Positions 1-5,311 of a DNA stretch of 5,311 nt are shown piece after piece. The translations under genes and the position numbers were made by a program. The DNA lies in the NCBI GenBank assembly GCA_011523485.1, contig WTGR01000117.1, forward strand, positions 1 through 5,311, written 5' to 3'. This DNA comes from Acidobacteriota bacterium (GTDB lineage: Bacteria; Acidobacteriota; Vicinamibacteria; Vicinamibacterales; UBA8438). Position 1 is the first letter of the stretch. Every line of letters starts with the position of its first letter. The notes under the pieces were generated by a model that saw only the letters and a program-made list of their open reading frames with translations, did no database searches and had not been told where the DNA came from.

Positions 1-372
1 GTGGTGGTGGAGAACACCGCGACGGTCCACAACCTCGTCGTCTGCACCCTCTGCTCGTGCTACCCGTGGCCGACGCTCGGCCTGCCGCCGGTCTGGTACA
101 AGTCGTCCGCCTACCGCTCGCGGGCCGTGATCGAGCCGCGCGCGGTGCTGGGCGAATTCGGGGTCGAGATCGACGACGACGTCGAGGTCCGCGTCTGGGA
201 CAGCACGGCGGAGGTCCGCTACCTCGTGCTGCCGGCGCGGCCGCCGGGCACCGAGGGGCTCAGTGAGACCCAGCTCGCGGACATCGTCACCCGCGATTCC
301 ATGATCGGCGTGGCCCGGGTCTCGGCGCCGCAGCCGGCCGCGGACGCCGCCGACGGCGGAGGCGGCGCATGA
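1..372 (+). CDS. nthA: Nitrile hydratase alpha subunit, cobalt type (3' part, 5' end outside window)
   Basis: This is the catalytic subunit of nitrile hydratase, a cytoplasmic enzyme that hydrates nitriles to amides. The visible 123 residues hold the metal-binding claw CTLCSC at residues 15-20. Its three cysteines bind the metal, and in the family two of them are oxidised to sulfinic and sulfenic acid. Thr after the first Cys and Tyr-Pro-Trp after the last are typical of cobalt rather than iron enzymes. Downstream are the family blocks GLPPVWYK (27-34), [18 protein letters not shown] (64-81) and VTRDSMIGV (96-104), followed by an Ala/Gly-rich tail that is probably disordered. Family members run to about 200 residues, so roughly 80 N-terminal residues are missing. 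The GTG at base 1 is therefore most likely an internal valine codon. The stop overlaps the beta start as ATGA. The gamma subunit of thiocyanate hydrolase has a similar claw, but the full-length beta partner next door argues for nitrile hydratase. Confidence 0.95.
   Translation: MVVENTATVHNLVVCTLCSCYPWPTLGLPPVWYKSSAYRSRAVIEPRAVLGEFGVEIDDDVEVRVWDSTAEVRYLVLPARPPGTEGLSETQLADIVTRDSMIGVARVSAPQPAADAADGGGGA
358..362 (+). promoter_or_regulatory. Ribosome binding site for nitrile hydratase beta
   Basis: GGAGG lies inside the alpha coding sequence, 6 bases before the ATG at 369. It fixes the beta start and, with the ATGA overlap, points to translational coupling of alpha and beta, which suits a 1:1 complex. 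Confidence 0.8.
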
Positions 373-1022
373 ACGGCATCCACGACATGGGCGGGATGGA
401 CGGCATGGGCCCCGTCCAGCCCGAGGAGAACGAGCCGGTCTTCCACGATACATGGGAGGGCCGAGTCTACGGCCTGGGACGGTCTATCGCCCGTTGGGGG
501 CGGGGCCGCAACTGGGGGAGCTTCCGGTTCGCCCTCGAAAGCCTGCCTCCGGCGGACTACCTGCGGATGTCCTACTACGAGCGCTGGTTCGCGGTGCACG
601 TCAACCGGCTGCTCGGCAGCGATCTGGTCACGCAGGAGGAGCTCGAGAGCGGCTACGCGGACGCGAGCCGGCCGCGACCGGAGCTGCTGCCGCAGTCCAC
701 GACGGGCGGACTCGGTTCCGGCTTGCTGGACGTCCAGGTGCCCGCGCGTTTCGCTCCGGACGACGAGGTGCGGGCGCGAAACCTCCATCCCCGCGGACAC
801 ACGCGGTTGCCTCGCTACACGCGCGGCCGCCGCGGCATCGTGATCCGCGACAACGGCGTGTACGCGCTGCAGGACACCGACGAGAACGGGCAGCGGCTAG
901 GGGATTCTCCCCAGCACGTCTACACCGTCCGCTTCGGAGCGCAGGAGTTGTGGGGCGATCGCGCCTCCGCCCGCGACGCGGTCTACGTCGACCTGTGGGA
1001 GGGGTACCTTGAGTCCGCGTGA
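369..1022 (+). CDS. nthB: Nitrile hydratase beta subunit (first copy)
   Basis: This is the partner subunit of nitrile hydratase; it caps the alpha metal site and helps form the substrate channel. It has 217 residues, a normal full length. The N-terminal helical domain starts with [14 protein letters not shown] (residues 3-16), then [12 protein letters not shown] (22-33), SFRF (51-54) and SYYERWF (68-74). A variable linker at about 97-118 leads to the C-terminal SH3-like barrel with GHTRLPRY (143-150), [13 protein letters not shown] (159-171), PQHVYTVRF (181-189) and LWEGYLE (209-215). Arg53 and Arg146 align by eye with Arg52 and Arg157 of the Pseudonocardia cobalt enzyme, which hydrogen-bond the oxidised cysteines, so the subunit looks functional. 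It overlaps alpha by 4 bases and the activator by 14. Unlike thiocyanate hydrolase or toyocamycin nitrile hydratase, the two domains are not split into separate genes. Confidence 0.95.
   Translation: MNGIHDMGGMDGMGPVQPEENEPVFHDTWEGRVYGLGRSIARWGRGRNWGSFRFALESLPPADYLRMSYYERWFAVHVNRLLGSDLVTQEELESGYADASRPRPELLPQSTTGGLGSGLLDVQVPARFAPDDEVRARNLHPRGHTRLPRYTRGRRGIVIRDNGVYALQDTDENGQRLGDSPQHVYTVRFGAQELWGDRASARDAVYVDLWEGYLESA
998..1002 (+). promoter_or_regulatory. Ribosome binding site that supports a TTG start for the activator
   Basis: GGAGG lies inside the 3' end of the beta gene, 6 bases upstream of TTG 1009. The activator frame has no ATG or GTG near its expected N terminus, so this site is what decides for the rare TTG start. 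Confidence 0.7.
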
Positions 1023-1407
1023 GGACGCCCGGCCACCGGCGCCGAAGGTCGACGCCGAGCTGCTCGCCGCGCTGCCGCCACTGCCCCGGGACGAAGAGGG
1101 CCCGGTGTTCGCCGCCCCGTGGCAGGCGCAGGCGTTCGCGCTGGCGGTGGAGCTGTCCGAGCAGGGGCACTTCACCTGGAAGGAGTGGGCGGCTGCGCTG
1201 GCCGATGAGCTGAAGACCGCCGCCGCCCGCGGGGAGCCGGACGACGGGTCCAGCTACTACCACCACTGGGTGGCCGCCCTCGAGCGGCTGGTGACCGCGA
1301 AGGGCCTCACCGATTCGCCCGCGCTGGCGGACCGCAAGGCGGCGTGGGCCGACGCCTATCGGCACACCCCGCACGGCCAGCCGGTGGTGCTGCGGAAGGC
1401 GGAGTAG
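1009..1407 (+). CDS. Nitrile hydratase activator / accessory protein (P14K-like)
   Basis: This small protein (132 residues) belongs to the family needed for metal insertion and cysteine oxidation in cobalt nitrile hydratases, where it acts as a self-subunit-swapping chaperone or metallochaperone. Visible family blocks are LLAALPPLPRDEEGPVFAAP (18-37), FTWKEWAAAL (55-64), YYHHWVAALERLV (83-95) and GQPVVL (123-128). The order PVF-x3-W, W-x2-A-x2-L, YYxxW resembles the N-terminal domain of the beta subunit; the SH3-like C-terminal domain is absent, as is normal for this family. The start is TTG, preceded by GGAGG and overlapping the beta stop by 14 bases, so translation is probably coupled. Ala/Arg-rich residues 1-15 are poorly conserved in such proteins, so the exact N terminus is less certain than the identity. 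Confidence 0.88.
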   Translation: MSPREDARPPAPKVDAELLAALPPLPRDEEGPVFAAPWQAQAFALAVELSEQGHFTWKEWAAALADELKTAAARGEPDDGSSYYHHWVAALERLVTAKGLTDSPALADRKAAWADAYRHTPHGQPVVLRKAE

Positions 1408-1442
1408 TCGTGGTGCGTGAGTTGGAGTAGCGGTGCGTTGAG
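1401..1442 (+). repeat. Imperfect direct repeat of about 20 bases at the activator / second beta junction
   Basis: GGAGTAG followed by GGTGCGTGAG (1401-1407, 1412-1421) is echoed by GGAGTAG followed by GGTGCGTTGAG (1424-1430, 1432-1442). The first copy contains the activator stop codon TAG. It may be a slippage-type local duplication that lengthened the junction. Each copy carries a GGAG that could act as a weak ribosome site. Confidence 0.5.
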
Positions 1443-1461
1443 GCACGCGGGAACCCCTGCG

Positions 1462-2130
1462 ATGAACGAGCTCCCCGACGGTATCCACGACATGGGCGGC
1501 ATGGGCGGCATGGGGCCGGTCGAGCCCAAGCCGGACGAGCCCGTCTTCCACGCGCCATGGGAGGGGCGTGTCTTCGCGCTGCGCCGCCTGCTCGTTCCCT
1601 GGGGGCTGGGCGGCAACTGGGGCAGCTTCCGGTTCGCCCAGGAGCGCGTTCGCGCGGCGGACTATCTGCGCTTCTCGTACTATGAGCGGTGGTTCACGGC
1701 GCTCGTCGACCTGCTCCGGGTGAACGACGTGGCCACCGAGGAAGAGCTGGCGCGAGGCGCCGCCGACAGGGAGGCGCGGCGGCCGCAGCGGCGCGAGAGG
1801 CCGCCGCAGGCCCCATCGGGATTCGGCCGCCTCGCTCTGGACGTCCCCCCGCGTTTCGCCGTGGGCGCCCCGGTCCGCGCGCGCAACGTCCATCCGGCGG
1901 GGCACACCCGGCTGCCGCGCTACGCGCGCGGGAAGCGCGGCACGGTCATCCGCGACAACGGCGTCTATGCGCTCCAGGACACAGACGGGCGCGGCCAGCA
2001 GTTCGGGGATTTCCCACAGCACGTCTACACCGTCCGCTTCACGTCGCGGGAGTTGTGGGGCGAGCGCGGGAACGAGCGTGACGCGATCCATGTCGAGCTG
2101 TGGGAGGACTACCTCGAGCCGGGGGGCTGA
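1462..2130 (+). CDS. Second nitrile hydratase beta subunit (diverged paralogue)
   Basis: A complete second beta subunit of 222 residues from ATG 1462. Hand alignment to the first copy, leaving out the linker, gives roughly 55-60% identity over both domains: [14 protein letters not shown] (7-20), EPVFHAPWEGRV (26-37), SFRF (55-58), SYYERWF (72-78), GHTRLPRY (147-154), [13 protein letters not shown] (163-175), PQHVYTVRF (185-193) and LWEDYLE (213-219). Arg57 and Arg150 keep the two arginines that contact the oxidised cysteines. The linker at about 101-121 is rich in Arg and Pro and unlike that of copy one. ATG 1462 is chosen because the family begins just before GIHD. In-frame GTG 1417 and TTG 1438 would add 15 or 8 unconserved residues but have GGAG 10-12 bases upstream, whereas ATG 1462 has only a weak GGGA. 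No second alpha follows. It may pair with the single alpha as an alternative or regulatory beta. Confidence 0.9.
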   Translation: MNELPDGIHDMGGMGGMGPVEPKPDEPVFHAPWEGRVFALRRLLVPWGLGGNWGSFRFAQERVRAADYLRFSYYERWFTALVDLLRVNDVATEEELARGAADREARRPQRRERPPQAPSGFGRLALDVPPRFAVGAPVRARNVHPAGHTRLPRYARGKRGTVIRDNGVYALQDTDGRGQQFGDFPQHVYTVRFTSRELWGERGNERDAIHVELWEDYLEPGG

Positions 2131-2138
2131 CCGGCGGT

Positions 2139-2669
2139 TCAGAATCCGAGCGACAGCGCGACCCCCCGGCGGTGGCGCGACAGCAACGGGGAAACCGCAA
2201 CACGCGGAGTGGGGCGTCGTGCGGTGTAGATGACCTGCGAGCGGACGTACCCCGCATCGAGTCCGATCCCGATGCCGGCGCCGGCCGCTCCGAACAGGGA
2301 CATGACGAGCGCGTAGATACCGGGGTCTGCGCCCTCGTCCGACATCAGAACTCCGGCCACCACCGCGCCGGAAATGGCTCCCACGAGAGCGCCGTTCTTC
2401 AGCGAGTCGGGCTGTTGCCGGCGAACGACGGCGATCTCGGTTTCCTCCAGGTCGCGCAGGCCGTCGTCGGTCAGCAACGAGAGCGACGCGGGGGACAGAT
2501 CGATGAGCCGCCCCTGCAATTCCCTCCCGGCACGGTCGGTCACCGTGATGTGGTCTCTCTGATTGACCAGGAGCGCGAGTCGGTCGAACGACTCGACGCT
2601 CTGCGCTTCGGCAAGCGAGACCGTCGTCGTCACCGTTGCCGCTACGAGCACGAGAGCTGTTCGTGTCAT
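2139..2669 (-). CDS. Exported small glycine-zipper protein of unknown function
   Basis: This is a 176-residue protein with no function I can name. A Sec-type signal peptide is clear: MTRT, hydrophobic stretch 5-20, and likely cleavage after Ala-Glu-Ala (20-22) before Gln23. The mature part has a probable small beta domain (about 36-85: HITVTDRAGRELQGRLIDLS, then a region ending in VVRR) and PDSLKNGALVGAISGAVVAG at 87-106. Two Gly/Ala-rich hydrophobic segments follow (93-109 and 118-137), which could be glycine-zipper membrane helices. It ends in a basic stretch and a strand closing on Phe, GVALSLGF, which faintly recalls outer-membrane protein ends. The start is ATG at 2669-2667, because a GGAGG lies 8 bases upstream and the signal peptide begins there; an upstream in-frame ATG at 2732 lacks both. 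From memory, similar proteins are common as hypotheticals in Acidobacteriota. The gene converges on the nitrile hydratase operon, with 8 bases between the stops. Confidence 0.8.
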   Translation of the reverse strand: MTRTALVLVAATVTTTVSLAEAQSVESFDRLALLVNQRDHITVTDRAGRELQGRLIDLSPASLSLLTDDGLRDLEETEIAVVRRQQPDSLKNGALVGAISGAVVAGVLMSDEGADPGIYALVMSLFGAAGAGIGIGLDAGYVRSQVIYTARRPTPRVAVSPLLSRHRRGVALSLGF

Positions 2670-2881
2670 CTTCTGTCCCTCCACGCCGTGGATGCCGGGA
2701 GCGCCGGGAATCCGTTTTCGGAGCGCGGTCATCCGGTTGTTGCCACCGCATCTGTACGGGAGTGCGTCAGGCCGCCGGAAACCGGCTCATCGGGCAGTGA
2801 GGCGCCGTCTGGAAGCGTTTGCGGGAGGGGCACGGCCGGGCGAGAGACTCACGAACCGGGTTCGGTCGCACCTGCAGATAC
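2670..2881. other. Divergent intergenic region between the exported protein and the M20 gene
   Basis: These 212 bases lie between two outward-facing genes and must hold promoters for both, yet I see no convincing -35/-10 pair on either strand. A small perfect hairpin (GCCGG-AAA-CCGGC, 2774-2786) has no T-run and is of uncertain meaning. No clear ribosome site precedes the M20 start, so that gene may have a weak or leaderless start. Confidence 0.5.
2678..2682 (-). promoter_or_regulatory. Ribosome binding site for the exported protein
   Basis: On the minus strand GGAGG sits 8 bases before the ATG at 2669. It selects this start over the longer in-frame option at 2732, in agreement with the signal peptide. 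Confidence 0.75.
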
Positions 2882-4033
2882 ATGACATATCCTCACACCG
2901 TGGATCCTGTCATCAGCCTGCTGCGCGATCTGGTCGCCATCGATTCTGTCAACCCGTCCCTGGTCTCCGGCGGCGCGGGGGAGGCGGCGGTCGCCGAGCG
3001 AGTCGCGGCGGCTCTGCGGCCGGGCGGTATCGATGTCGAGGTGATCGATGTCGCTACCGGGCGTCCGAACGTGGTCGGGGTGGTCGAGGGGAAGGCGCCC
3101 GGGCGCTCGCTGATCCTCTGTGGCCATACGGATACCGTTGGCGTGGAGGAGATGGTCGCGCCGTTCGATCCGATTGTCAGGGAGGGTCGCCTCTACGGAC
3201 GGGGCAGCCAGGACATGAAGAGCGGCGTGGCGGCGATGGTCGACGCCGCGGTCCAGGTCGCCCGGAACGGCGGGCTCTCGCGCGGGCGGCTGATAGTGGC
3301 GGCGGTGGCCGACGAGGAGCACGCGAGCATGGGCGCGGAAGCGCTCGTGAAGGTGCATTCGGCCGACGGGGCGGTGGTGACCGAGCCGACGGACCTGCGC
3401 GTGGCCACGGCGCACAAGGGGTTCGAGTGGGTGGAGGTGGAGACGCGCGGGCGCGCCGCCCACGGCAGCCGCCCGGCCGAAGGACGAGACGCCATCCTGC
3501 ACATCGGCCGCGTGCTCGGCCGGTTGGAAGCCGTGGAGGCCAGGCTCGAGGCCGGCCGGACCCACCCGCGGCTCGGGAGGGCGTCGCTGCACGCTTCCAC
3601 GATTCACGGCGGCCAGGCCCTCAGCGTCTATCCCGACCGCTGTGTGCTCGGCGTCGAGCGCCGCACGCTGGTCGGCGAACCACCGGATGCGGGCTTGACG
3701 GAGGTCCGGGCGGCGCTGTCGGGGCTTGCTCGGGAGGACGACGACTTCGATGCCTCCGCGCGGCAACTGTTGACGCGTGCGCCCCACGAGATTGCCGACG
3801 ATCATCCGCTCTGCGGGGAGTTGCGGCGGATTCTCCGCGGTCGCGGCCTCGACGACACGCCGACCGGCATGTCCTTCTGGACGGACGCCGCGATTCTCGG
3901 CGGCGCGGGGACGCCGGCGTTGCTGTTCGGTCCGACCGGCGCGGGTCTCCACGGCCCGGACGAGTACGTCGAAACCGACTCGGTGAGCACCTGCCGCGAC
4001 GCGCTGGTCGAGTTGATCCACGCATTCTGCTGA
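2882..4033 (+). CDS. M20-family metallopeptidase / deacylase (ArgE/DapE/CPG2-like)
   Basis: This is a complete 383-residue zinc-dependent amidohydrolase of the M20 family, which removes acyl groups or amino acids from small substrates in the cytoplasm. Metal-site residues can be read directly: His82 and the bridging region Asp84 in CGHTDTV (80-86), Asp111 in YGRGSQDMKSG (105-115), the general base Glu145 with ligand Glu146 in ADEEHASMG (143-151), Glu168 in VVTEPTD (165-171), and His357 in GLHGPDEY (355-362). The lid/dimer domain is present, with HGSRPAEGRDAI (194-205). Length and motif order are normal, so the gene looks active. ATG 2882 is preferred: conservation begins at VDPVISLLRDLVAIDSVNPS. 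GTG 2900 (residue 7) or an upstream TTG at 2819 are possible, and none has a clear ribosome site. The substrate cannot be told from sequence; acetylornithine, N-succinyl-diaminopimelate or a dipeptide are options. Its last 156 codons are repeated just downstream. Confidence 0.92.
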   Translation: MTYPHTVDPVISLLRDLVAIDSVNPSLVSGGAGEAAVAERVAAALRPGGIDVEVIDVATGRPNVVGVVEGKAPGRSLILCGHTDTVGVEEMVAPFDPIVREGRLYGRGSQDMKSGVAAMVDAAVQVARNGGLSRGRLIVAAVADEEHASMGAEALVKVHSADGAVVTEPTDLRVATAHKGFEWVEVETRGRAAHGSRPAEGRDAILHIGRVLGRLEAVEARLEAGRTHPRLGRASLHASTIHGGQALSVYPDRCVLGVERRTLVGEPPDAGLTEVRAALSGLAREDDDFDASARQLLTRAPHEIADDHPLCGELRRILRGRGLDDTPTGMSFWTDAAILGGAGTPALLFGPTGAGLHGPDEYVETDSVSTCRDALVELIHAFC

Positions 4034-4150
4034 CTCGCGGAAGCCAGGCGCTGCGGCCTTCTTCCGCTACCTGCCAGCGGTCGACGTCGAGAGCGACGAA
4101 AGATCCATCGCATCGTTCAACTCGCTTGGTAACATCGAGTCGCGAGAGAT
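3562..4150 (+). repeat. 589-base tandem duplication, copy 1
   Basis: Copy 1 starts at the third base of M20 codon 227, runs through the M20 stop (4031-4033) and includes the following 117 bases. A line-by-line comparison with 4151-4739 shows no difference, at a constant offset of 589. The left edge is sharp: base 3561 is C whereas its counterpart 4150 is T. The unit ends CC on both sides of the junction, a 2-base microhomology. Confidence 0.95.
4037..4067 (+). terminator. Inverted repeat just after the M20 stop (possible terminator or processing hairpin)
   Basis: GCGGAAG (4037-4043) pairs perfectly with CTTCCGC (4061-4067), leaving a 17-base loop that can form further GC pairs. It begins 4 bases after the M20 stop codon. 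There is no T-run, so intrinsic termination is doubtful. An exact copy lies at 4626-4656 because of the duplication. Confidence 0.35.
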
Positions 4151-4151
4151 C

Positions 4152-4622
4152 CACCCGCGGCTCGGGAGGGCGTCGCTGCACGCTTCCACGATTCACGGCG
4201 GCCAGGCCCTCAGCGTCTATCCCGACCGCTGTGTGCTCGGCGTCGAGCGCCGCACGCTGGTCGGCGAACCACCGGATGCGGGCTTGACGGAGGTCCGGGC
4301 GGCGCTGTCGGGGCTTGCTCGGGAGGACGACGACTTCGATGCCTCCGCGCGGCAACTGTTGACGCGTGCGCCCCACGAGATTGCCGACGATCATCCGCTC
4401 TGCGGGGAGTTGCGGCGGATTCTCCGCGGTCGCGGCCTCGACGACACGCCGACCGGCATGTCCTTCTGGACGGACGCCGCGATTCTCGGCGGCGCGGGGA
4501 CGCCGGCGTTGCTGTTCGGTCCGACCGGCGCGGGTCTCCACGGCCCGGACGAGTACGTCGAAACCGACTCGGTGAGCACCTGCCGCGACGCGCTGGTCGA
4601 GTTGATCCACGCATTCTGCTGA
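4152..4622 (+). pseudogene. Duplicated C-terminal fragment of the M20 gene
   Basis: This fragment encodes residues 228-383 of the M20 protein, identical at the base level to the intact gene. It lacks His82, Asp84, Asp111, Glu145, Glu146 and Glu168, so it has no complete metal site and cannot be catalytic. It keeps only the end of the dimer domain and the last ligand region around His357. The 589-base period is not a multiple of three, so it is out of frame with the intact gene. An in-frame GTG at 4233 exists without a persuasive ribosome site. The absence of any mutation implies a very recent duplication or an assembly artefact. Confidence 0.85.
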
Positions 4623-4625
4623 CTC

Positions 4626-4656
4626 GCGGAAGCCAGGCGCTGCGGCCTTCTTCCGC
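4626..4656 (+). terminator. Second copy of the post-M20 inverted repeat
   Basis: The same 7-base arms GCGGAAG and CTTCCGC as at 4037-4067, now between the M20 remnant and the Uma2 gene. It has no T-run. It could attenuate readthrough into the Uma2 gene, but nothing beyond the stem supports this. Confidence 0.3.
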
Positions 4657-4744
4657 TACCTGCCAGCGGTCGACGTCGAGAGCGACGAAAGATCCATCGC
4701 ATCGTTCAACTCGCTTGGTAACATCGAGTCGCGAGAGATCCGGT

Positions 4745-5311
4745 ATGGAAGATGCAGCTCCGGCGTACGAGTCGACCGGCCCGGTGACGGGCGCACAGTT
4801 GCTGCGCATGCCGTGGCTCAATCCGTGCGAGCTCGTCGGCGGCCGTATCGTGCGCATGACGCCTACCAACCCAACCCACGGCCGGATCGAGGTGAACGTG
4901 GCCGCCGCGCTCCGAGCGTTCGTCCGTACGCAGAATCTTGGCGTGGTGATGGCCGGCGAGGTGGGAGTCTTTACCACTCGGGACCCCGACACCGTCCGCG
5001 CGGCCGACGTCCTGTTCCTGTCGCACGAACGCGACGCCCTCCGCACGCGTCGGGACGGATTCCTGGCGGTCGCCCCGGACCTCGTGGTCGAGATCCTGTC
5101 CCCGACGGATCGGCCGGACGCGGTGCGGCGCAAGCTCGACGAGTACTTCGCCGCCGGCGTCCGCCTGGCGTGGGTCATCGACCCCGCGACGCGCACCGTC
5201 CGCGTGCACCGGCCCAACGGTGACGTTCGGTCGGTTACCGCCGGTGAGGTCGTCGCGGGCGACGACGTCCTTCCGGGATTCGTGCTGCCGGTGGACGAGG
5301 TCTTCGAGTAG
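4745..5311 (+). CDS. Uma2-family protein (DUF820, PD-(D/E)XK nuclease fold)
   Basis: A complete 188-residue protein of the Uma2/DUF820 family, predicted endonucleases of the restriction-like fold whose cellular role is largely unknown. Visible family blocks are ELVGGRIVRMTP (29-40), HGRIEVNVA (45-53), GEVGVFTT (71-78), AADVLFLS (86-93), PDLVVEILSPTDR (111-123), KLDEYFAAGVRLAWVIDP (130-147), and the closing LPGFVLPVDEVF (176-187). Asp88 and Glu116 are the likely metal-binding acidic residues, with Glu72 and Lys130 as further candidates, so the active site appears intact. ATG 4745 is chosen because the family N terminus starts here; a TTG at 4715 would add 10 residues encoded by the duplicated leader. 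The ribosome site is weak (GAGAGA, 4733-4738). Such genes often occur in many scattered copies per genome. No partner gene or antitoxin is seen. Confidence 0.9.
   Translation: MEDAAPAYESTGPVTGAQLLRMPWLNPCELVGGRIVRMTPTNPTHGRIEVNVAAALRAFVRTQNLGVVMAGEVGVFTTRDPDTVRAADVLFLSHERDALRTRRDGFLAVAPDLVVEILSPTDRPDAVRRKLDEYFAAGVRLAWVIDPATRTVRVHRPNGDVRSVTAGEVVAGDDVLPGFVLPVDEVFE

Larger units (their letters stand above)
4151..4741 (+). repeat. 589-base tandem duplication, copy 2 (plus shared CC)
   Basis: This is an exact head-to-tail repeat of 3562-4152. Identity stops at 4742 (G, against A at 4153). Copy 2 places the original 3' flank of the M20 gene next to the Uma2 gene, so without the duplication the M20 stop and the Uma2 ATG would be 122 bases apart. 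No terminal inverted repeats, transposase or target-site pattern are seen at the edges. Confidence 0.95.

Noticed and set aside
1..3. GTG at base 1 as the true alpha start
   Set aside because: Nitrile hydratase alpha has a conserved N-terminal part of about 80 residues before this point, and the window edge cuts the gene.
2127..2142. Inverted repeat CTGA-CC...GG-T-TCAG between the convergent genes as a bidirectional terminator
   Set aside because: The arms are mostly the two facing stop codons, with a one-base bulge, a loop of about three bases and no T-run; too weak to call.
628..2751. Very long open frame on the minus strand antisense to the nitrile hydratase genes, and similar long antisense frames over the M20 gene
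   Set aside because: High GC removes stop codons from shadow frames. The translations are Arg/Ala/Pro-rich with no recognisable domain, and the plus strand carries clear family motifs throughout.
2774..2786. GCCGG-AAA-CCGGC hairpin in the divergent intergenic region as an operator or terminator
   Set aside because: A 5-base GC stem is expected often by chance at this base composition, and it has no T-run and no second copy.
4233..4622. The M20 C-terminal fragment as a separate functional protein starting at GTG 4233
   Set aside because: It is an exact copy of part of the upstream gene, has no persuasive ribosome site and lacks nearly all metal ligands.
3562..4741. The tandem repeat as an insertion sequence or other mobile element
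   Set aside because: No transposase, terminal inverted repeats or target-site duplication. The content is simply the M20 gene end plus its flank.
1..5311. CRISPR arrays, tRNA or rRNA genes, riboswitches
   Set aside because: No regularly spaced short repeats, cloverleaf-like segments or conserved riboswitch cores were seen on either strand, and nearly all sequence is explained by coding regions.

Overview
This is a GC-rich bacterial window with dense coding, short intergenic gaps and a strong GGAGG ribosome site before several genes. No rRNA, tRNA or other lineage marker is present. The secreted glycine-zipper protein, the Uma2 nuclease and the overall GC recall soil or sponge-associated Acidobacteriota (Vicinamibacterales-like). 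That placement is a weak inference from memory of similar proteins.

Layout. Bases 1-2130 (+) form a cobalt-type nitrile hydratase operon: the 3' part of the alpha subunit (cut by the window edge), a complete beta subunit, the activator (metallochaperone-like) protein, and then a second, diverged but complete beta subunit. The first three genes overlap by 4 and 14 bases, so they are translationally coupled. The second beta follows 54 bases after the activator. Bases 2139-2669 (-) carry a small exported protein of unknown function that converges on the operon, with 8 bases between the two stop codons. A 212-base divergent intergenic region (2670-2881) separates it from a complete M20-family metallopeptidase/deacylase gene (2882-4033, +). 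Bases 3562-4741 contain an apparently perfect 589-base tandem duplication: the last 156 codons of the M20 gene plus the 117 bases that follow it are repeated head to tail. This leaves a promoterless C-terminal M20 remnant between the intact gene and the last gene, a complete Uma2-family (PD-(D/E)XK fold) protein at 4745-5311 (+).

How the genes work together. Nitrile hydratase converts nitriles (R-CN) to amides, and the activator inserts cobalt and helps oxidise the active-site cysteines of alpha. The extra beta subunit suggests two alternative alpha-beta pairings or a mixed alpha2-beta-beta' enzyme. No amidase or cobalt transporter is visible here. The M20 enzyme hydrolyses an amide or peptide bond in an unknown small substrate. 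A link to the nitrile pathway is possible but unsupported, because a divergent gene lies between them. The most notable points are the alpha-beta-activator-beta' order and the 589-base perfect tandem repeat.
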